Shown: positions 1 through 11,895, counted from the first letter of the stretch. The stretch is 64,000 bases of DNA from Echinometra lucunter (GCA_029962745.1 CM057154.1:26128970-26192969), one strand, 5' to 3'. A program made the numbers and translations. Notes: a model not told the origin generated them from the sequence alone.

Positions 1-800
1 ACTGCGTACAGAGCGTTGGCAAGGAACATAAGCGTTCAATTTAAGAGAAGAAATAATAATATACCAAACGTGTATTTAATGATACGAAGCACCAATGTAT
101 GTCAGTATAATCGGAGTTTGATAAAAAAAAAACACTATAATAATAAATAAAAAAATAAAAAATATCAATCTAAAATGAATGAATAAAAAAATGAATGAAT
201 AAAAAAATATATCAGACTCCCAAATTCTAGGCGAAGAGTGTAAAAGTAAACGATTAAAAAGAAAGAACTATTGAGAGAGAGAAAGAGAGAGAGAGATAGA
301 GGGGGTAGAGAAAAGAAGAAGAAGAAGAAGAAGGAGAAGAAGAAGAAGAAGAAGAAGAAGAAAAACCTGAAAATTAAATACTCCAAATTGTAGATAGCTC
401 AGCCCGACAAATAATAAAAAAGAGGTTATAAGTCTGTATCAAGATAAAAATGAGACAATTTACTTGAGAAAAAAAAACCTCTCGTGATATAGGAAGAGGT
501 GAAAAGAAAGAACTACAGTGCCCTGAAAAGAGGAATAAATATAATGGTAATTCTACAATAAATACGATTTCATCTCTTGTAAAAAAGTTAAATTGCTCAG
601 TCATGCTAGGTTCTTGTTAAGTCCAGTCTCGAAAGACCTGGTGCTGATGATGAATTTCATTTCTGCCAATTTCCTGGCTTCTCTGTCTTTGAATTAAGTA
701 CCAATTATACTACAGGTATCCTGTCAGATGACTGAGCATTTTCGGCTTTGTTTTTTAGTAGCTCATCACGATTTTTTGATTTTGTTTTTTCTAGACAGCT
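1..800. other. AT-rich stretch without recognisable gene
   Basis: I see no gene here. The stretch holds A/T homopolymer runs and a GA then GAA microsatellite at about 270-363. The poly-phenylalanine and poly-lysine reading frames across it come from the microsatellite and are not coding. Confidence 0.6.
270..363. repeat. GA/GAA microsatellite
   Basis: A purine-only tract that changes from GAGA units to GAA units near position 314, directly readable in the sequence. Confidence 0.9.
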
Positions 801-1163
801 GTTAACCATACGTAATGGGTAACCTGTTTGTAAGAAGAAGCCTCCTAGAGTGGTCGCTTATTGTATCTTCGATACATTGACGACATATTCATGATCTGGA
901 CAGACTCTGATGAGTCGCTAGTGAAGTTTGTAGATGAGTTCGGAAAAGTGAACGAAAACATCAAGTTCACAATGGCTAAATCAAAGTAAAAAAAATCGAC
1001 TTTTTGGATGTTAAACACAAGGTTTTTGACGGAAACAAGATTGCTACGAGCGTGTATCACAAACCCACCGACAGACACACCTACCTGCGCCATGAAAGTT
1101 TCCATCCTAGATACTGCAAAAAAGCGGTCGTCTATAGTCAGTTTCTGAGATATCTTTGAGGCT
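800..1163 (+). pseudogene. Penelope-like element reverse transcriptase fragment
   Basis: The plus strand encodes RYIDDIF followed by MIWTDSDESL, then after a frameshift in an A-run near 990 it encodes DFLDVKH, VYHKPTDRHTYL, and a block around HPRYCKKAVVYSQ. A YIDD catalytic box followed by FLDV and KPTD-H-Y-L is the usual order in the reverse transcriptases of Penelope-like elements (family knowledge). An in-frame stop and the frameshift show it is dead. Only the part of the RT after the catalytic box survives; no GIY-YIG endonuclease is visible. The fragment runs straight into a dispersed repeat at 1155. Confidence 0.75.
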
Positions 1164-1345
1164 ATCAAAGAATTCCTTGCTCGCTGCGCTCACTCGAATG
1201 TGTAATGTAAATATTTTATAGCCCTTAAATGACAAATAAATACTTCATCACCAAAAGAGTTGTTTCCCCTGCCTCGCCTCCCTTGCTTGTGATATTTGAA
1301 ATATGATTGTTTAGGGAAGTAAACAATTGAGTCAGCAAGGTGCTG
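1155..1345. repeat. Dispersed repeat, inverted copy at 46570-46790
   Basis: The segment from the GCTCGCTGCGCTCACTCGA motif to GGTGCTGAATCA reappears as its reverse complement at 46570-46790, with the same landmarks in reverse order. It abuts the Penelope-like fragment and may be that element's 3' part (inference). Confidence 0.75.
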
Positions 1346-2815
1346 AATCAGTGGCGTAACAGCCGGGGGGGCAGGGGGGCACTCTGCCCCCCCTGAAGGA
1401 TTTCAGCGGGAAAATCCACCAAACCACCGGGAAAAAATGAAAAGGAGGGAAAGGAAGAAAAAGGAAGGGAGAAAGGGAAAGGAAGAAAAAGAAAGGAAAA
1501 GAAAGAAGAAGAAAGGAAAAGAAAGAAGGGGAAAGGGAAAGAAAGAAGGAGAAAGGGGAGAAAGAAGAAGAGAGAGAGGGAAAAGAGGGAAAGGGGGAAA
1601 AAAGAAGAAAGCAAAAGGAAACAAAAAAAAAATGACGGAAAATTTAGTACCGAACCCGGAGTTTCCCGGTGCTCCACTCCCTGGACAACCGCAGTGGCTT
1701 CCCTGTAGACCCCCATCAGGGGCCCTAAGGCAGAACCCTGGGCCCCACCCGCTAAAGGCTTCGCAACACACAACTCGCGGTGCGGGCTTATCTCCGCATA
1801 TTCTATTTCTAGACTTAGTTACCGGGAAATTTTCGGCTCTGCCCCCCCCCCCCCGATAACAGGCAGAAAATGTATGAGACCGGTAACAGACAACGAACAA
1901 TTCAAAGAAACGTCAGAACGTCAGAAAATCCTAGCTACATCACTGATTCTAAACTTAATTACCGGGTATTTTTTGGCTATGCGTATGCCCCCCCCCCCCC
2001 CTCGATAACGGGCAGAGAGCGTAAGAAGAGCGGGAACTGACAGCGAAAAAACGTCGGAGCTTCCGCGCTTTGCGCGGGAGGGGGGGGGGGGGGGGGAAAA
2101 ACTCCCCCCTCCCTGCACCCTTCCTCCTAGGGAGCACCGTCCTCCTAAAATGAAATCCTCCTACCGACAACTAGCAATGCAGAGAAACGTCGGAGCTTCC
2201 GTGCTTCGCGCGGGAATGGGGGGGGGGGAACTCTCCCCTTCCCTGCGCCCTCCCCTCTTGGTGTAAATTCCGGGGGGGTGGGGGATCTATACCCCCAACC
2301 TGGGGGAGAGAGGGGATGGTGTCATGAAGACACACTTTTTAAAGAAGAAAATATATTTTAATTATTAATCAGTTAGTAAAAATTCTGAATATATATCTGT
2401 CATAAACAATCATCATATTTTAGAATTTCTATTTGAAAATGCTACTGAAAACAAAAAAGTGGTTATTTTTGGCTCGCTCGCTCCGCTCGCTCGTCAAAAT
2501 CTTAGGATTTCCATCCAAAAGTGGTTATCTTTGGCTCGCTCGCATTGCTCTTTCGTCATATTTTTGGATTTTTATTCGAAAATGCGATTCAGAAGCAAAA
2601 AAGTGATTATTTTCAGCTCGCTCGCTTCGCTCGCTCGCAAAATAGATATCAAAATGTGTGTGACAGGGGAAAAAATCGTTTAAAAAGTTTTTAATCCCCC
2701 ACTCCTCAAATTGGATTTACGCCGATGAGCACTACCATCCTCCTAAAATGCAGTCCTAGCTACGCCACAAATTCTAGACATAGACTAATTACAGGTACCT
2801 GTTACGCCCCTGTGC
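1345..2815. repeat. G-rich nested repeats with purine tract
   Basis: The left edge carries CAGTGGCGTAACAG before a G-run, and related inverted pieces recur near 1935 and 2755 (CTAGCTACGCCAC), as in the ends of many small DNA transposons. A purine tract of GGAAA/GAAA type fills 1436-1632. Two copies of a block starting AACGTCGGAGCTTCCG lie at 2050 and 2189. No coding signal; the long frames here are low complexity. Confidence 0.6.
2453..2642 (+). repeat. Three tandem units with GCTCGCTCGCT motif
   Basis: Units start with AAAAGTGGTTATTTTTGGC-like sequence at about 2455, 2517 and 2600. Each leads into a variant of GCTCGCTCGCTTCGCTCGCTC. Spacing is about 62-83 bases. Confidence 0.7.
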
Positions 2816-3604
2816 TGAATTAGTTTTAAAAACATCTTATATTGCTTGAGTGTAGGCCTGCTTTGAGGACATATAACAATTATTTTATTCGTGGATTCTT
2901 CCTATGCTCAAACAACATTTCTACAAAACGACACCTGCATTTAAAGGTGTACTGTGTTAAGATTTGAACTTAGTTTGAGTTTGATTCGTGGATTCTGCGA
3001 CGATATGTACCTGTAACACCAGAACCTTGAGGTCAGATGAAATGCTAGAAACACTACTTGATGAACTGAGTAACTTCAAATGGGATATTTGGTCTAGCAG
3101 AAACAAAGAGGAAAAGGACAGGGAGTAGATCACTTGCAGATGGTTATATAACCATTTTGAAAAACAGAAGAGGACAAGGATGCAAAAGGCATTGGATTTC
3201 TTATACATCCCCGATTCATGTGAAGCAAATGGGGGGGGGGGCTGGGGGGCGTTAGCCCCCCAATAAATTTCAACCATGGTTTATTTTCAATTTCATATTA
3301 GTGATATCGGGTGAATTTCATTATTTCTCCCTAGACTCCCTTTCTATTGAAATTAAGTAACGCATTCACAATTTCCCAAATAGCATGAATAGCAAGGCAG
3401 AAAACACGCATAATACCAAAACTAGACACGGGCTTTAAGTTTGTAGTCCCAAATAGTGTTCTTTTACAGAGTTGCAAACCATCAATATTGCAAAATGCTC
3501 CTTTACCATGGGAGTGCACCCACGTAGCCAAGGAGGAGGGGCGACGGGGGCGGTCGCCCCTCATGATATTATTTACTTCTTCTGTTAGAAATGAGAAAAA
3601 TGAA

Positions 3605-3880
3605 AATTGAACTGAAGTCGGAATTTGGAACAATCTCCCTCAAAATATTCGACTTGCACCCAATTTTTCAAATTTCAAATCCATTCTTAAAACCCACCTT
3701 TTCCGCCTTCCTTGATTATGATAAACATTTGTTAAGTGTGTACCTTATTTGTTAAGTATGTTCCTATTTTTGTTGTTATACTTGTTAGTCATTTGTTTAT
3801 TTATATTTTGTACAGCGCACAGAGAAGCATATGCTTATTATGCGCTTTATAAATTAAGTATTATTATTATTATTATTTCC
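3605..3880 (+). mobile_element. 3' end of a CR1/L2-like LINE
   Basis: The plus strand encodes IWNNLPQNIRLAPNFSNFK then a block ending in HLFRLP and a stop. This is the usual C-terminal tail of Jockey/CR1-type reverse transcriptase proteins. It is followed by about 150 bases of 3' sequence and an ATT microsatellite at about 3860-3878, as expected for the tail of such elements. It is nested inside endonuclease element E1. Confidence 0.65.
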
Positions 3881-4013
3881 TTTTCAGGTTTTGCGGATTG
3901 CACATTTATAGTAGAAAAAATGAAAAAGCTCCGTATCGTGAGGGGGAGGGTACCCCCGGCTCGGTCGCTATACTCCCTCAGGATAGATCGCTTCGCTCCT
4001 CGCAAAGACTGAG

Positions 4014-4029
4014 CCCCCCCCCCCCCCCC

Positions 4030-4080
<51 letters not shown>

Positions 4081-4083
4081 TAT
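4014..4083. repeat. Poly-C, poly-A and TA tract
   Basis: A C-run, then about 36 A residues, then a TA dinucleotide run, then the motif TTTTGGCTCATTACGCCACTGG. It marks the right edge of the block inserted into element E1. Confidence 0.85.
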
Positions 4084-4699
4084 TTTGGCTCATTACGCCA
4101 CTGGCCCCCACAACTGATTATGATGATGAGGCAATTGAAACATTCTACGAAGATGTTACCAGGACTATTAGAGACACTCCATCAAAGTAAAGAGTAATTA
4201 TGGGCGATTTTTTGCAAAAGTTGGCGAATGTAAGTTATAGGAGAGGAAAGCATGATTGTTAGTTTGGATATTGAAGCAGAAATAGAAGAGGAGATATGTT
4301 ACTTGAATTTTCTACTCATCATCATCGCTAACACTATCTTCGAGAAAAAAACAAAAGGTGTTATGTGACGTGGGACAGCCCAGACGGTCACATCAGAAAT
4401 CAGATTGACCATATCCTTGCTAGTCCAGAGGGGGATCACAAAGAACTATGAAGTTATTCTTAAAGTAGACATTGGCAGTGATCACATAATGGTTAGGGCC
4501 AAAGTGCATCTTAACAGGAAACAAGCCAGGCTGAAAATGATTAATCCTGAATTTGTGTGTTTTGCGGACAGGTTTGACAAAAGCAGCAAACTTTGCATAT
4601 TTTCTTGTTATGAGAGCTTCATTTTCTCCCATAGGACCCATTGTATTAAACTTCATCTTCATATAAACTTATTAGTGAGGCGGCATAGCCCACCAATAG

Positions 4700-5745
4700 T
4701 GCAGTTTGGCTTTAATAGAACCAAAATTGGCACACGTGTGGATATACAAATCAGAGGAGGAGACATCTCAAATTCTGCCCGTGGGGGCCGTGGGCCCACC
4801 TTTTAAAAATGGTTTCAAAGGGGCACTTTTTCATTATACACAGTCAAAAATCTACTGTAAAAAGTTAATTTTAGGTAATATGACATCAGTAATCCATATT
4901 CGAATGTTTCAGGGCATAAATGTTTCTGAAAACATAGTTTAGGCGCTCAATTTCATAAAAGGGGCTATTTCTTAAAATTGAAATGACCCTCAGATTACAT
5001 CTAAAAAGCACCCGATTTGGCACACAGGTGGATCAATACATTATAACAAGATCAAGATGTGGAGACATCTCAGATTCTGCCCTTTGGGGGCCGTGAGGCC
5101 ATTTTTGAAAATTTTTGCAATGGGACCATTGTTTTCTATGAAAAGTGAAATTTAGGTAATATTGCATAAGTGTTCCGTATTCTGATCCTTCAGGGCTGAA
5201 TATTTCATATACATGATGAGGGGTTCAATTTGATATATTTGGGGCTATCTAAAAAAAAAAAAAAAAAATAGCCCAAAGTTTACATCTGTCTTGGAATAAA
5301 AGTACCAAATTGGGCACACAGGTAGATTAAGACACTATCACAAGATTTAGATGTGGAGACATCTCAGATTGTGCCTTTGAGGGCCATGGGGGCCATCTTT
5401 TAAAATGGTCACCATAGGGGCATTTTTTTTTCTATATACACGTCAGTCGAAAATCTAATGGGGAAAGTGAAATTTAGGTAATTTAACATCACATATTTAT
5501 ATTCGAATGTTTCAGAACTGAAAAAACCCCCATAGTTTAGGGTTCCATTTTGATAAAATTGGGGCTATTTAGAAATATTTTAAACAGAAAGCACTCAGTT
5601 TGCATCTATTTTGTAATTCAAACCACAAAATTTCGAACACGGGTAAAGTAAAACATCACAAGATTTATATATGGAGACATTTCATATTCTGCCCTTGAAG
5701 GCCGGGGCAGCCGGCTATCATAATGATTTTTGCATAAATATGTAT
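4700..5745 (+). repeat. Degenerate tandem units in the tail of element E1
   Basis: Four diverged units, about 285-320 bases apart (near 4725, 5010, 5310, 5625), each contain a GGCACACAGGTGGAT-like block, then TGTGGAGACATCTCAGATTC, then GGGGGCC-rich sequence and AAAATGGT. The same tail follows the endonuclease in E2 (24060-24830) and, inverted, in E3 (40870-41960). Non-coding. Confidence 0.75.
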
Positions 5746-6650
5746 GCGTTCTAAAATCTTAAGAAATTGTGCATCAGTGTATAATTGGGAATGCAATTTT
5801 TTTAATGAATGTTTAGGATTCGACCCATACTTGGAAAGAGGATATTCGCATCCATTCCTTTTTTTTTCTTTTGGTAATGGACCCTTTTTGATTAATGAGG
5901 GAAATATTCTAAAGAAGTCTAGATTGGATTCATTTTAATCGAAAGAGGTAGCAAATGTCACAAAATTTGTTGTATTTTTCTTTTAAAAAACAGTTATCCC
6001 AATTACTAAAGAAAATGAGTAGTATAGTAGGACTATCCATATAGAGAAGGAAAGATAGAGAAGAAACTAAGGAGACATTGTTTGAAATAATCCCAGCATA
6101 CATACAGGTTTGCAATTAAGGTGACAAAATGGACACGTGACACGCATGTAAATTAAGGTATTCTGGATACCTTCGTGAGAGTTCAAATAAATTCTACCAC
6201 AAATGTCATGGTGGCCAGCTTTCAAAATTAATGTCATAACCTTCATTTCCTAAACTGTGCAAGTTATCTGTGGCTTAATCAAACTTGCAAAACACGATTA
6301 CTTAAGTATTTACAAATCTTCTTATTGTTTAGGTACCCAATTTGAAAAAAGGCCCCTCTCCTACTTTCCATAAACATTTATTTAAGAAACAAAAAATGAG
6401 TTTCAAATCTATATTATAGCCATGAAAGTTCACATCCAGTCCACATTCATTAAGTAATTGGGATAAATGTTTTCTTAGGGAGATGTAACACATTTTGTGA
6501 CATTTGATATCTCTTTCGATTACAATGAAGCCAATCTAGACTTCTTTAGACTATTTACCTCAATTAGCAAAAAAAAAAAATAAACAAAAAATTAAAAATC
6601 GGCCATTACCAAAAGAAAAAAAAAAGTAAGTGCTTTCCATGTTAAATTTT
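5745..6650 (+). repeat. End of element E1 with internal inverted repeat
   Basis: Sequence around 5870-6010 (GGTAATGGACC, then AAAGAAGTCTAGATTGG, then CAGTTATCCCAATTACT) recurs as its reverse complement at 6450-6620, giving a stem with arms of about 150 bases. The same layout occurs at 24950-25680 and 40615-40790. No gene seen. Confidence 0.7.
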
Positions 6651-6689
6651 TTTATACAGCTCCCATTTTATCAAAGTCACCGCAAATTG

Positions 6690-6790
6690 TATTGTCATGT
6701 GGGGGGGGGCAATAATAACCCCACCCCTGAATGAAACATGTATCTGTCCCTTTTTTCACAGATGATATACAGTATTTCTAAATACTGAGG
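6690..6790 (+). repeat. Fragment of dispersed module M
   Basis: Matches 18585-18675: a G-run, AATAATCCCC-like sequence, CCCTTTTTTCA-AGATGATA, then ATTTCTAAATACTGAG. Module M is the repeat filling much of the introns of copies A and C. Confidence 0.65.
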
Positions 6791-7094
6791 AAAAAGTGCA
6801 TCTTCAGGTTCAGGTTCAGGTTTTATTTCCAATATAACACAAGACATATTTTTTTTTCTTCTTTTAAACAGAAATATCGTAAATAAACAAACATACAACA
6901 TTTTTTTCCTCTAATTAACATCAAAACAAAAATTAAATGTCCGCTTGACGTAGTGTATTAAAAGGTTTTACAAAAATATTGGAAAAGAGAAATCCACAAA
7001 AAAGCAATGCTTGTAGTGACGTGGATTCCTCAAGAAAGAACAGGGAAAGTAAAGAAAACAGAAGAATGTGTGATACAAAGGTAGGTGAAACAGC

Positions 7095-7095
7095 A

Positions 7096-7131
<36 letters not shown>
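7095..7131. repeat. TA microsatellite
   Basis: A pure TA dinucleotide run; probably the 3' tail of the minus-strand LINE. Confidence 0.9.
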
Positions 7132-7134
<3 letters not shown>

Positions 7135-9150
7135 TTGCAGATTCAGTCACACAGTGAGGACTCCGCCAGATGAACGACGCGTTGCGCATTTGAGACAAAG
7201 AAGAGACAGGACAATAGGAAAAGGGAGAAAAAGACAAGATAACATAAGACAAGACAAGACGAAAGAGGGACAAGACAAGAAAAGATAAGACAAACAGACA
7301 GGAAACATAAAGGGGAAAAGAGGAGAAAATAGCAAGAAGTTAAAGAGAGGAAATGGGAGACGGGCTGCCACAGACCAATATGACATAACATGACCGACAA
7401 CCAGACTGAAATTAAAAAAATATAGACAGGTGGGAATTTCGTATGTATAGGATAGTGCGATGACCTTGATTAGACGTAACCAAATTGAAATCTCAGTTCC
7501 ATTGTTAACTGTTGTAAGAGTGAAGCAGGAAAAGTTTGAGCTTATGTTTAAATGCATTCAAAGAAACACTATCTTTAATATCATTACTAAGAGAGTTCCA
7601 GAATTTGGGACCGTTGTATATGAATGTGTTTTTGGCTTGTAAAGTTCTGCAGAAAATGAAATTCGTAAGAGCGTCTCGTGGGATAATTATGGTAAGATTG
7701 ATTTTTAAGGAACATGGCATCAAAAATATGGGGAAGAGCATTATTATTATAGTTGTACATAAATTGCCCTAACTGGAGTAAATACAGGTCTCTGACTTTC
7801 AATATTTTACTCTCAAAGAACAACGGATCCGTGTGTGAACGGAAGGCAGAGCTATATGAATAACACGAAGTGCCTTTTTTTGCAAAAGTAACAATCTGTC
7901 TAATAGATATTGATGGGTATTTCCCCAAGCAAGAATCCCATAATTCAAATAGGGTAGAATTAAAGATGAATAAAGCATAATAAGTGATGTCGAAGGAATA
8001 AAAAACTTCAGTCTGTTGATAATACCTATATTTCGTGAAATTGTTTTGCATATATTTTCAATGTGATTTTCCCAGGAAAGTTTGTTGTCAACTATAATTC
8101 CAAGAAATTTTGTATGTGGAACAATTTCTAAGGGAGTATCATCAAAAATAATGTTCATTGGTAATGCGTTTATGGAATTACTGAATAACATATATTTTGT
8201 TTTCTTGAGATTCAAAGATAATCTATTAGCTCTTATCCATTCAGTAACTTTAATGAGTTCAGAGTTAATAACATTGACTAAAGTTTGTGGGCACTGGTGA
8301 GAGAAAAATAAGTTGGAGTCATCAGCAAACAAGATAAGAGACAGAATTTGGGATGACCTACAGAAATCATTAATGTAAAGGGTAAACAACAGTGGGCCCA
8401 GTAGGCTACCCTGAGGGACTCCACATTTTATATCTTGCATGTTAGAATTATGACCTTTAACAAAAACATACTGTTGTCTATCGGATAGGTAGCTCCTGAA
8501 CCACTCCAAGGCCTTCCCTTGCACCCCATAATGTGACAATTTATGTAATAGTATTTCATGATTGATGGTGTCGAAGGCCTTGGAGAAGTCCAGGAAAATA
8601 CCCACCAGGTGACAAGATACGTGGAGAGCGCTAACTACTTTATCAATAAAATTCAATAACGCATGACTGGTGCTGTGCTTTTCGCGGAACCCAAACTGAA
8701 CATCAGACAAAATACTATGTATTGTAAAAAAAAATGGCAGTTCTAACGTAGACTATTCTTTCGAGGATTTTAGAAAAAGAAGACAACAAGGAAATAGGTC
8801 GGTAATTACTGACGTCCAAATTATCACCTTTTTTAATAAAGGAATTACCTTAGCAATTTTCATTTTATCTGGAACTATACCTGATTCTAAGGAAAGATTG
8901 AATATGTGTACCAAGGGGGTAACAATAGAGTTTATCACAGCTTTCAAAATGAAATTATTAATGCCATCAAAACCTGGGCTTTTCTTACTTTTTAACCCAG
9001 ATACAATATCAATTATCTCCTGACTATAAGTTGGATCAAAAAATATAGAATTCGGATTAGGCGTGCCAAGATAGTCAGAGAAGTTTTTCGTCGCGGGAGG
9101 AATGTCTTTGGCAAGGTTTTCACCAACAGAAGAAAAATGATCATTAAATT
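7095..9150 (-). mobile_element. 5'-truncated CR1/Jockey-like LINE
   Basis: On the minus strand, from 9150 down, the reverse transcriptase is readable nearly end to end: KSKKSPGFDG, VIPLLKK, FGFREKHSTSHALL, GIFLDFSKAFDTINHEILLH, GVPQGSLLGPLLF, the catalytic FADDSN box, PYLNYGILAWGNT, and the tail IYNGPKFWNSLSNDIK. The RT order and tail fit the Jockey/CR1 superfamily (family knowledge). The upstream AP endonuclease is missing: the homology stops at about 9150, where module M begins. Frameshifts near 8710-8760 and 7800-8000 make it inactive. The 3' end is a TA microsatellite at 7095-7131, after a pyrimidine-rich 3' region. Confidence 0.85.
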
Positions 9151-9154
9151 AATA

Positions 9155-9350
9155 TACGAAGGAGCGTAGCGACCGAGTAAGAAAAAATTGATTTTAGAAT
9201 GCTGAAAGTCTGCATTTTAGAGCACCAATATGCATATTTTACATGGATGTACTGCAGTCATATGATCCGAAATTTTCTTTTTTTTTTCCTGCGAGGGGAC
9301 CCATGGGGAGCGAAAATCGATTTTGCCCCACTTTTAAATGATGGGGGCAA
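9155..9350 (+). repeat. Module M fragment
   Basis: From GGAGCGTAGCGACCGAGTAA through GGGAGCGAAAATCGATTTTG this matches 18690-18870. It marks the truncation point of the LINE on its left. Confidence 0.65.
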
Positions 9351-9990
9351 TTTGGGTTCTAAAATTTTGTGAAATAAAAGACCATGGCCAGAGAATGATA
9401 AAACTGAAAATAACTCAAATTTGACTTTGAACGCTATTCTGGGGCTTGTGCCACTTCGTGAATTCAGTTACGATATGTTCAAGCATGTTTGTCCAGATAT
9501 TCTACTCTTATCAATCTTGAAACTTCCTCCTGGCTTTGATTCAAGACGTCATGAAGAGCACTGAAACTAGACACTACACAGCTTCTTGACTGAAGGCTGT
9601 CCCCATTCTGGCCTTTGGCTGTAAGGCTTTACTTCTGTTCATAATCATGAAGGTTTGCATCCACAAAATCTACAGCTGGCTGGGCGTGTTGTCGGTTGCT
9701 CACAAAAGCTATATAGGTGTAGAGACTTTTGCACCCAGCCACCCTGGTCTGTTCATCCCCACTGAATACAATAAGTTAACATCGATCTCCCAACACGAGA
9801 AGGTAGATCTGAGCCCCGTAAAACAAAAATTTGCAATTTATAGCAAAGTTCTAACAGCTAATTAAGGCCATTGTTTCATGCAAATCTCGTTCAAAAATGT
9901 GACCCTGGACCAATCAGAATGGTTTTTTTTTTTTAAATTTGCGATTGATTACAAACTTTTGGGTTATGGGCCCCAGTACGCTTAACTTTA
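9350..9990. other. Intergenic/intronic stretch with small MITE-like end
   Basis: No gene that I can support. The right part (about 9885-9985) has AAATTTGCGATTGATT and CTTTTGGGTTATGGGCCCC, close to the ends of a common small inverted-repeat element. The reverse complement of that end appears at 23350-23370. A 72-codon open frame at 9647-9865 shows no motif or splice context. Confidence 0.4.
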
Positions 9991-10393
9991 CCTCGCCGGT
10001 CAAGTCGCTCACCCCCTCGCTTACACCCAGTATGAATGCACTAGCTACCAGAGGTGGTCTCTTAATTTTATAAGAGATCACATTTAAAAAAAATCAGAAA
10101 CGTCATTATGCACCATGAATCTTATTGGTAATTCAAACTGAGTAAGTTTAACTTTATTTCATATTATGGACTATTCAGATCCTGTTTTATGATAAGTAAT
10201 GAAATGTAGGATGTAGATAATGATCAACAAACATTTTTGGTAACCTAATAAATGTGTTCCTGTCTGAATTTCTACACAGTAAAACGCTTTACAGTTCATA
10301 TTGTAAACAATTGTTGGCATTTTTAAACACTGTTTTTTTTCTGTGTAGATCGCCTTCTTAAACACCAATCAGCAGGCCAATTTGGTAACTTAC

Positions 10394-10669
10394 TTTTAAA
10401 GAAGTTTGTCTCGCAGTGAAGATCATCTAACTTCAAACTCAAGATTACCAGAGGGTTTATGTCGAATTCGCGATTACGCCACATCATTAGCTGCCCCCGT
10501 GCAATGTCAATCGCCTCTCTTATCCCCTTTCCACTTGCCACAGTATCTGCTTCATGAGCTAGTTTGAGGGCTCTCAAAAGTTCAGATATTTTCCTTGCAT
10601 CTTCAATTTCCCACAGAATGTGTTCCATGTCGGCTTCGGATACCTGATGAGAGGTATCCCTTACGAGAT
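10394..10669 (-). CDS. Copy A, D2 exon: death-fold-like module
   Basis: This internal exon has 92 codons. On the minus strand the acceptor is TTGTTCAG at 10670-10671 and the donor is GTAAGT just below 10394. It starts and ends in phase 1, so it can be added or skipped without changing frame. The product is helical and charged: SHQVSEADMEHILWEIED, ISELLRALKLAHEAD, GQLMMWRNREFDINP, VILSLKLDDL. The Leu-Met-x-Trp helix followed by P-x-x-I-L-x-x-L resembles helices 4-6 of death domains, so I call it death-fold-like, not a firm family. Compared with copy C (48955-49230) it differs at six residues. It follows D1 by an 892-base intron. The NACHT exon expected next would lie left of the window. Confidence 0.75.
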
Positions 10670-11561
10670 CTGAACAATGACGAAAAAACAAAAAGAGTAT
10701 CATTTTAAAGAGAATATGACTTTCTCATGAAGAACATCCATAAGCACAATGAGGAAAATGTAACTGAAACATGGTGAACAATGACTGACCTCTGCATGCG
10801 TCACAATAATGCGTATAAGCGATTGCCAGTAATTAATTTAATAACTAACAATAATAATACTCGTTTTTATAATCACAATCAAGACTCTAAGGACTATGAA
10901 GAAAGAAGAAAAGCAAGAAGAAATGAGTACAGAAGAAATGAAACAGTGAATAGTAAATATCTTTGCAGGAAACTACATGAACATGACATTGTATGAAATA
11001 GCATGGGACGATATCATGCTTCAAAAAGACTTTGGGTTTTAATATTTATGTGTAATCAAAAGCTCAAAAGTCGATTGAAAATAGATAATATTAAATGACG
11101 ACATCACATACTCTACAACTTAACAAAAACAACACTCCACATTCTTGACAGCAACGTCACGTGTAATGGGCAAAACTTATGTCGCGACTGGCAAACAAAC
11201 AACAAAAACAACAAAACAAGTGGTATACCTCATGAACGTACAGCACTATAATGCATTTTGGTACGATCTACGTCAGAGCAAATGTGTACACAATACACAT
11301 TTTGAATTTCTTCGTTTCTACTGATATACATCTACTCATTTCTTCTCAGAAGATTTTGACACTGTTCAATGAGGAAATGTCAATCAAATAGATAGCTTTT
11401 GAAATACATGTCTGTTCAGTATGAACACATATTTAGTTGGAATGTACTTCACCGTTAGATCTCACAATAATAATCTGCTAACATTCATTCCTTCACGGCC
11501 ATCTACTATTGCATAAATGGAATGCAATATAATAATAATAATAATTCAGGCCACATATTAC

Positions 11562-11828
11562 CTTCTAGTGTCCTGGTGATGTCCCGCATTCCGACTTGAC
11601 AACAGGCAGAATATAGCTTCTTTCGCTGATTAGGGTCGGAAGACGTTTTACTTTTCCATTCGCACAGACTTTTGTAAAAGTCATCGTCCTTCTGCAACTT
11701 TGATGAGTCAGTCTTTGACAGATGTCCAAGACGACGTAAAGCTTCCCTTAGTTTCTTGAAATCGTGGTTCTCTTTAGCTTTAATCACCAATGTCCACAAT
11801 TCAAGTTTAGAGACAGGTCCTTTGGGAG
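11562..11828 (-). CDS. Copy A, D1 exon: death-domain-like module
   Basis: This internal exon has 89 codons and is phase 1-1. The acceptor is TTTTCTAG (11829-11830) and the donor is AGAAG/GTAAT. The first full codons read PKGPVSKLELWTL. Later segments include FKKLREALRRLGHLS, DDFYKSLCEWKSKTS and RKKLYSACCQVGMRDITRTL. The L-C-x-W-K, then L-x-x-A-C-x-x-V-G-x-x-x-I-x-x-x-L pattern matches the last two helices of death domains (family knowledge; no alignment run). It would lie in the cytosol directly after the membrane helix and recruit partners through homotypic contacts (inference). The same exon occurs at 21489-21755 (plus) and 50150-50413 (minus). It is open throughout. Confidence 0.78.
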
Positions 11829-11895
11829 CTAGAAAATGATGAGCACTGCTAATCAAGTTTCGTTCCACAAACTAAATTCATATAAACAACTAAAA

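Larger units (their letters stand above)
2940..4660 (+). pseudogene. RTE-like endonuclease remnant, element copy E1 (interrupted)
   Basis: Positions 2946-3228 match the 5' part of the endonuclease copy at 42422-42916 (minus strand): TRTLRSDE-like start, DIWSSRNKEE, and the block ending in the HWISYTSPIHVKQ region. A block of other repeats (3229-4100) then intervenes, and the match resumes at 4111 with the TDYDDEAIETFYEDV region. The end at 4470-4660 shows VDIGSDHIMVRAKV, the Ser-Asp-His motif of AP-endonuclease-type nucleases of non-LTR retrotransposons. Stops and frameshifts are frequent. The endonuclease runs into a shared non-coding tail; no reverse transcriptase follows. Confidence 0.7.

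Noticed and set aside
1348..1900. Open frames of 140-165 codons on both strands
   Set aside because: They come from a purine tract and G-rich transposon sequence; composition is low complexity (Lys/Glu/Arg or Phe/Ser/Leu) with no motif.
9647..9865. 72-codon frame starting MKVCIHKIYSW
   Set aside because: No signal of splicing, no motif, and it lies between repeat fragments.
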